A DNA stretch of 8,130 bases from Actinomycetota bacterium (GTDB lineage: Bacteria; Actinomycetota; Actinomycetes; S36-B12; CAIYMF01), in contig WLOZ01000067.1 of NCBI GenBank assembly GCA_009699025.1, positions 1-8,130 on the forward strand, in the 5' to 3' direction. The notes below the pieces were generated by a model. That model made no database searches and was not told where the DNA came from. It saw only the letters and a program-made list of their open reading frames with translations. The stretch's first letter is position 1, and every line of letters begins with the position of its first letter. The position numbers were made by a program, and so were the translations under genes. Shown piece by piece: positions 6,759 through 8,130 of this stretch.

Positions 6759-7559
6759 CTAGAAGGCTCCAACCGGGTTGACGAAGACGGTCGCGTGATT
6801 GCCGCCGTCGATCACCAGATTCTGGCCGGTGGTGTATCCGGCGTCGTCGCTGGCGAGGTAGGCGTAGGCCGCGGCGATCTCCTCCGGCTTGCCGAGCCGA
6901 GCCATCGGCACGAGCGGGTAGTGGGCGCGCGCAGCCTCCATGGCTTCGTCGCTGCCCAGAAGGGCGCGCGACAGCGGAGTGTCGAGGGGTCCAGGGCTAA
7001 CGCAGTTCACGCGGATTCCGTGGACCACCAGTTCAATCGCCATCGTCTGCACCAGATTGATGATTCCGGCCTTCGAAACCCCGTAGTGCGCGTCACCGTC
7101 GGAGGCACCCATGCCGGAGATGGACGCGGTGTACAGGATGCAGCCACCCAGTCCATCGGACACCATCGCGCGCGCAGCGATCTGGCCCAGAACGAACGAG
7201 GCCGTGAGATTCACATTGATGACGCGATGCCACTCATCGTCGGTCATCTCGAGAAAGGGAGCGTCGCCGTCTGCTCCCGCGTTGCTCACCAGGATGTCGA
7301 TTCGCCCGTGGCAGTCGATCACGGCGTCAGCGGCGGCCTGGCAGTTGGCGCGGGAGGTGACATCGCCCACGAGCGGTATCGGGAGTGCACCCAAGGCGCG
7401 AATCTCCTCGGCCACCGACTCAAGCGCGGCGGAGTCCCGGTCAAACAATCCAAGGGTGGTGGCGCCCTCGCGCGCGAATCGGATCGCTGTCGCACGGCCC
7501 ACGCCGCTACCGCCGCCGGTGATCAGTGCTGACTTTCCGGCCAGTCGCTCACACGCCAC
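6759..7559 (-). CDS. SDR-family NAD-dependent oxidoreductase
   Basis: A complete 266-residue classical short-chain dehydrogenase/reductase, which oxidises a hydroxyl to a carbonyl or the reverse. TGGGSGVG (14-21) is the cofactor-binding loop and D40 after the second strand favours NAD(H). SNAG sits at 92-95, and the catalytic set is S146, Y159 and K163 (YGVSK). PG (189-190) follows the active site, and the C-terminal INGG-like motif appears as IDGG (250-253). The tail after IDGG is slightly extended and ends in NPVGAF. The start is GTG 7559; it overlaps the aminotransferase end by 11 nt and has only a weak GGGG stretch 9 nt upstream, so translation is probably coupled. The family resemblance is to 3-oxoacyl-ACP-reductase-like or glucose-dehydrogenase-like SDRs, but these names do not predict the substrate. 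It probably works on an alcohol or keto intermediate of the same pathway. Confidence 0.94.
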   Translation of the reverse strand: MACERLAGKSALITGGGSGVGRATAIRFAREGATTLGLFDRDSAALESVAEEIRALGALPIPLVGDVTSRANCQAAADAVIDCHGRIDILVSNAGADGDAPFLEMTDDEWHRVINVNLTASFVLGQIAARAMVSDGLGGCILYTASISGMGASDGDAHYGVSKAGIINLVQTMAIELVVHGIRVNCVSPGPLDTPLSRALLGSDEAMEAARAHYPLVPMARLGKPEEIAAAYAYLASDDAGYTTGQNLVIDGGNHATVFVNPVGAF

Positions 7560-8130
7560 GAAGCTCAGCCCCGTTCGAGCTGATCTTGTCGCGGTAGGCG
7601 GCAGTAAGGCGAGCCACCCCTTCGTCGATCAACTCATCTGACGCTGCCAAGGTGAGTCTCAAGAATCCCTCGCCCGCTGCCCCGAAGGCTGCGCCGGGGA
7701 CCGTGCCTACGCCGGCTTCCCGTAGCAGGTGCAGGGCGAACTCCCACGAATCCATTCCGGTTGCGCGCGCGTCAACCATAAGGAAGAACGCGCCGCGAGG
7801 CATGACGAAGGGCACCCCTCCTGCCGTGAGGGCCCCGGCAGCGAGGTCGCGTCGTCGTTGGTAAGCGTCGACCATGTCCTGCACGCACTCCTGGGGCCCC
7901 GCGAGTGCGGCGAGCGCCGCGTGCTGGGACACCGTCGATGCACACGACACGACCGGCTCCTGGTGCAGGGACAACTGACGGATGAACGTCGCCGGGCCGG
8001 TGACGTACCCCACTCGCCAGCCCGTCATCGCGTAGGTCTTCGAGAAGGTGAAGATGCTGATCACTCGGTCGTCACCGCCGAGGCTGGCGGTGCTGACACT
8101 GGGACCGCCAAACACCAACTGGTCGTAGGC
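7549..8130 (-). CDS. PLP-dependent aminotransferase, class I/II (C-terminal part; N-terminus outside window)
   Basis: The visible 193 residues are the C-terminal half of a fold-type I aminotransferase; the frame is open to the window edge. The PLP lysine is K31 of the visible part, in FSKTYAMTGWRVGY, the signature around the Schiff-base lysine of class I/II aminotransferases. The fragment begins AYDQLVF, which fits the segment just after the conserved DE(V/A)Y region. GFLRLTLA near residue 155 holds the arginine expected to bind the substrate alpha-carboxylate. The family moves an amino group between an amino acid and a 2-oxo acid in the cytoplasm; AspB-like or alanine/branched-chain specificity cannot be told apart here. 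It is the first gene of the operon visible and overlaps the SDR start by 11 nt. Family length is about 380-400 residues, so roughly 190-200 residues should lie upstream of the window. Confidence 0.92.
   Translation of the reverse strand, partial: AYDQLVFGGPSVSTASLGGDDRVISIFTFSKTYAMTGWRVGYVTGPATFIRQLSLHQEPVVSCASTVSQHAALAALAGPQECVQDMVDAYQRRRDLAAGALTAGGVPFVMPRGAFFLMVDARATGMDSWEFALHLLREAGVGTVPGAAFGAAGEGFLRLTLAASDELIDEGVARLTAAYRDKISSNGAELRGV

Noticed and set aside
1..8130. CRISPR arrays, tRNA or rRNA genes, insertion sequences, phage genes, riboswitches and terminators
   Set aside because: Nothing of the kind was seen. Coding sequence fills essentially the whole window, with a largest gap of 2 nt, leaving no room for promoters, terminators or untranslated regulatory elements between genes.

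Overview
The window is a stretch of GC-rich bacterial chromosome in which every supportable gene lies on the minus strand. High GC, strong G/C preference at third codon positions, GTG as well as ATG starts, and an alcohol dehydrogenase laid out like Rhodococcus ADH-A suggest an actinomycete (Actinomycetota). This assignment is an inference, because there is no rRNA or marker gene.

Reading in the direction of transcription (from 8130 down to 1), eight genes follow each other with no spacer longer than 2 bases: the C-terminal part of a class I/II aminotransferase (cut by the window end), an SDR-family oxidoreductase, an MBL-fold metallo-hydrolase, a family-5 (peptide/opine type) substrate-binding protein that has no signal peptide, an M20-family metallopeptidase/amidohydrolase, a YtcJ-type amidohydrolase, a zinc-dependent MDR alcohol dehydrogenase, and the N-terminal part of an FAD-dependent dimethylglycine/sarcosine-dehydrogenase-like oxidoreductase (cut by the window start). 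The seven junctions are an 11-nt overlap, a 2-nt gap, a TGATG stop/start, a GTGA overlap, a 7-nt overlap and two ATGA overlaps. This is the layout of one translationally coupled operon. Its promoter and terminator must lie outside the window. There is no intergenic stretch of any size, and I see no RNA gene, repeat array or mobile element.

The enzyme set reads as a catabolic pathway for a nitrogen-containing small molecule, probably an N-acylated and/or N-methylated amine or amino-acid derivative. Two unrelated metal-dependent amide hydrolases (M20 and YtcJ) and an MBL hydrolase would open amide, lactone or ester bonds. The aminotransferase and the DMGDH-like flavoenzyme would handle the amine nitrogen, and the SDR and zinc alcohol dehydrogenase would interconvert alcohols and carbonyls. 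The true substrate cannot be read from the sequence. The most unusual element is the solute-binding-protein fold encoded without any export signal and without permease or ATPase genes beside it, which suggests an intracellular binding or chaperoning role.
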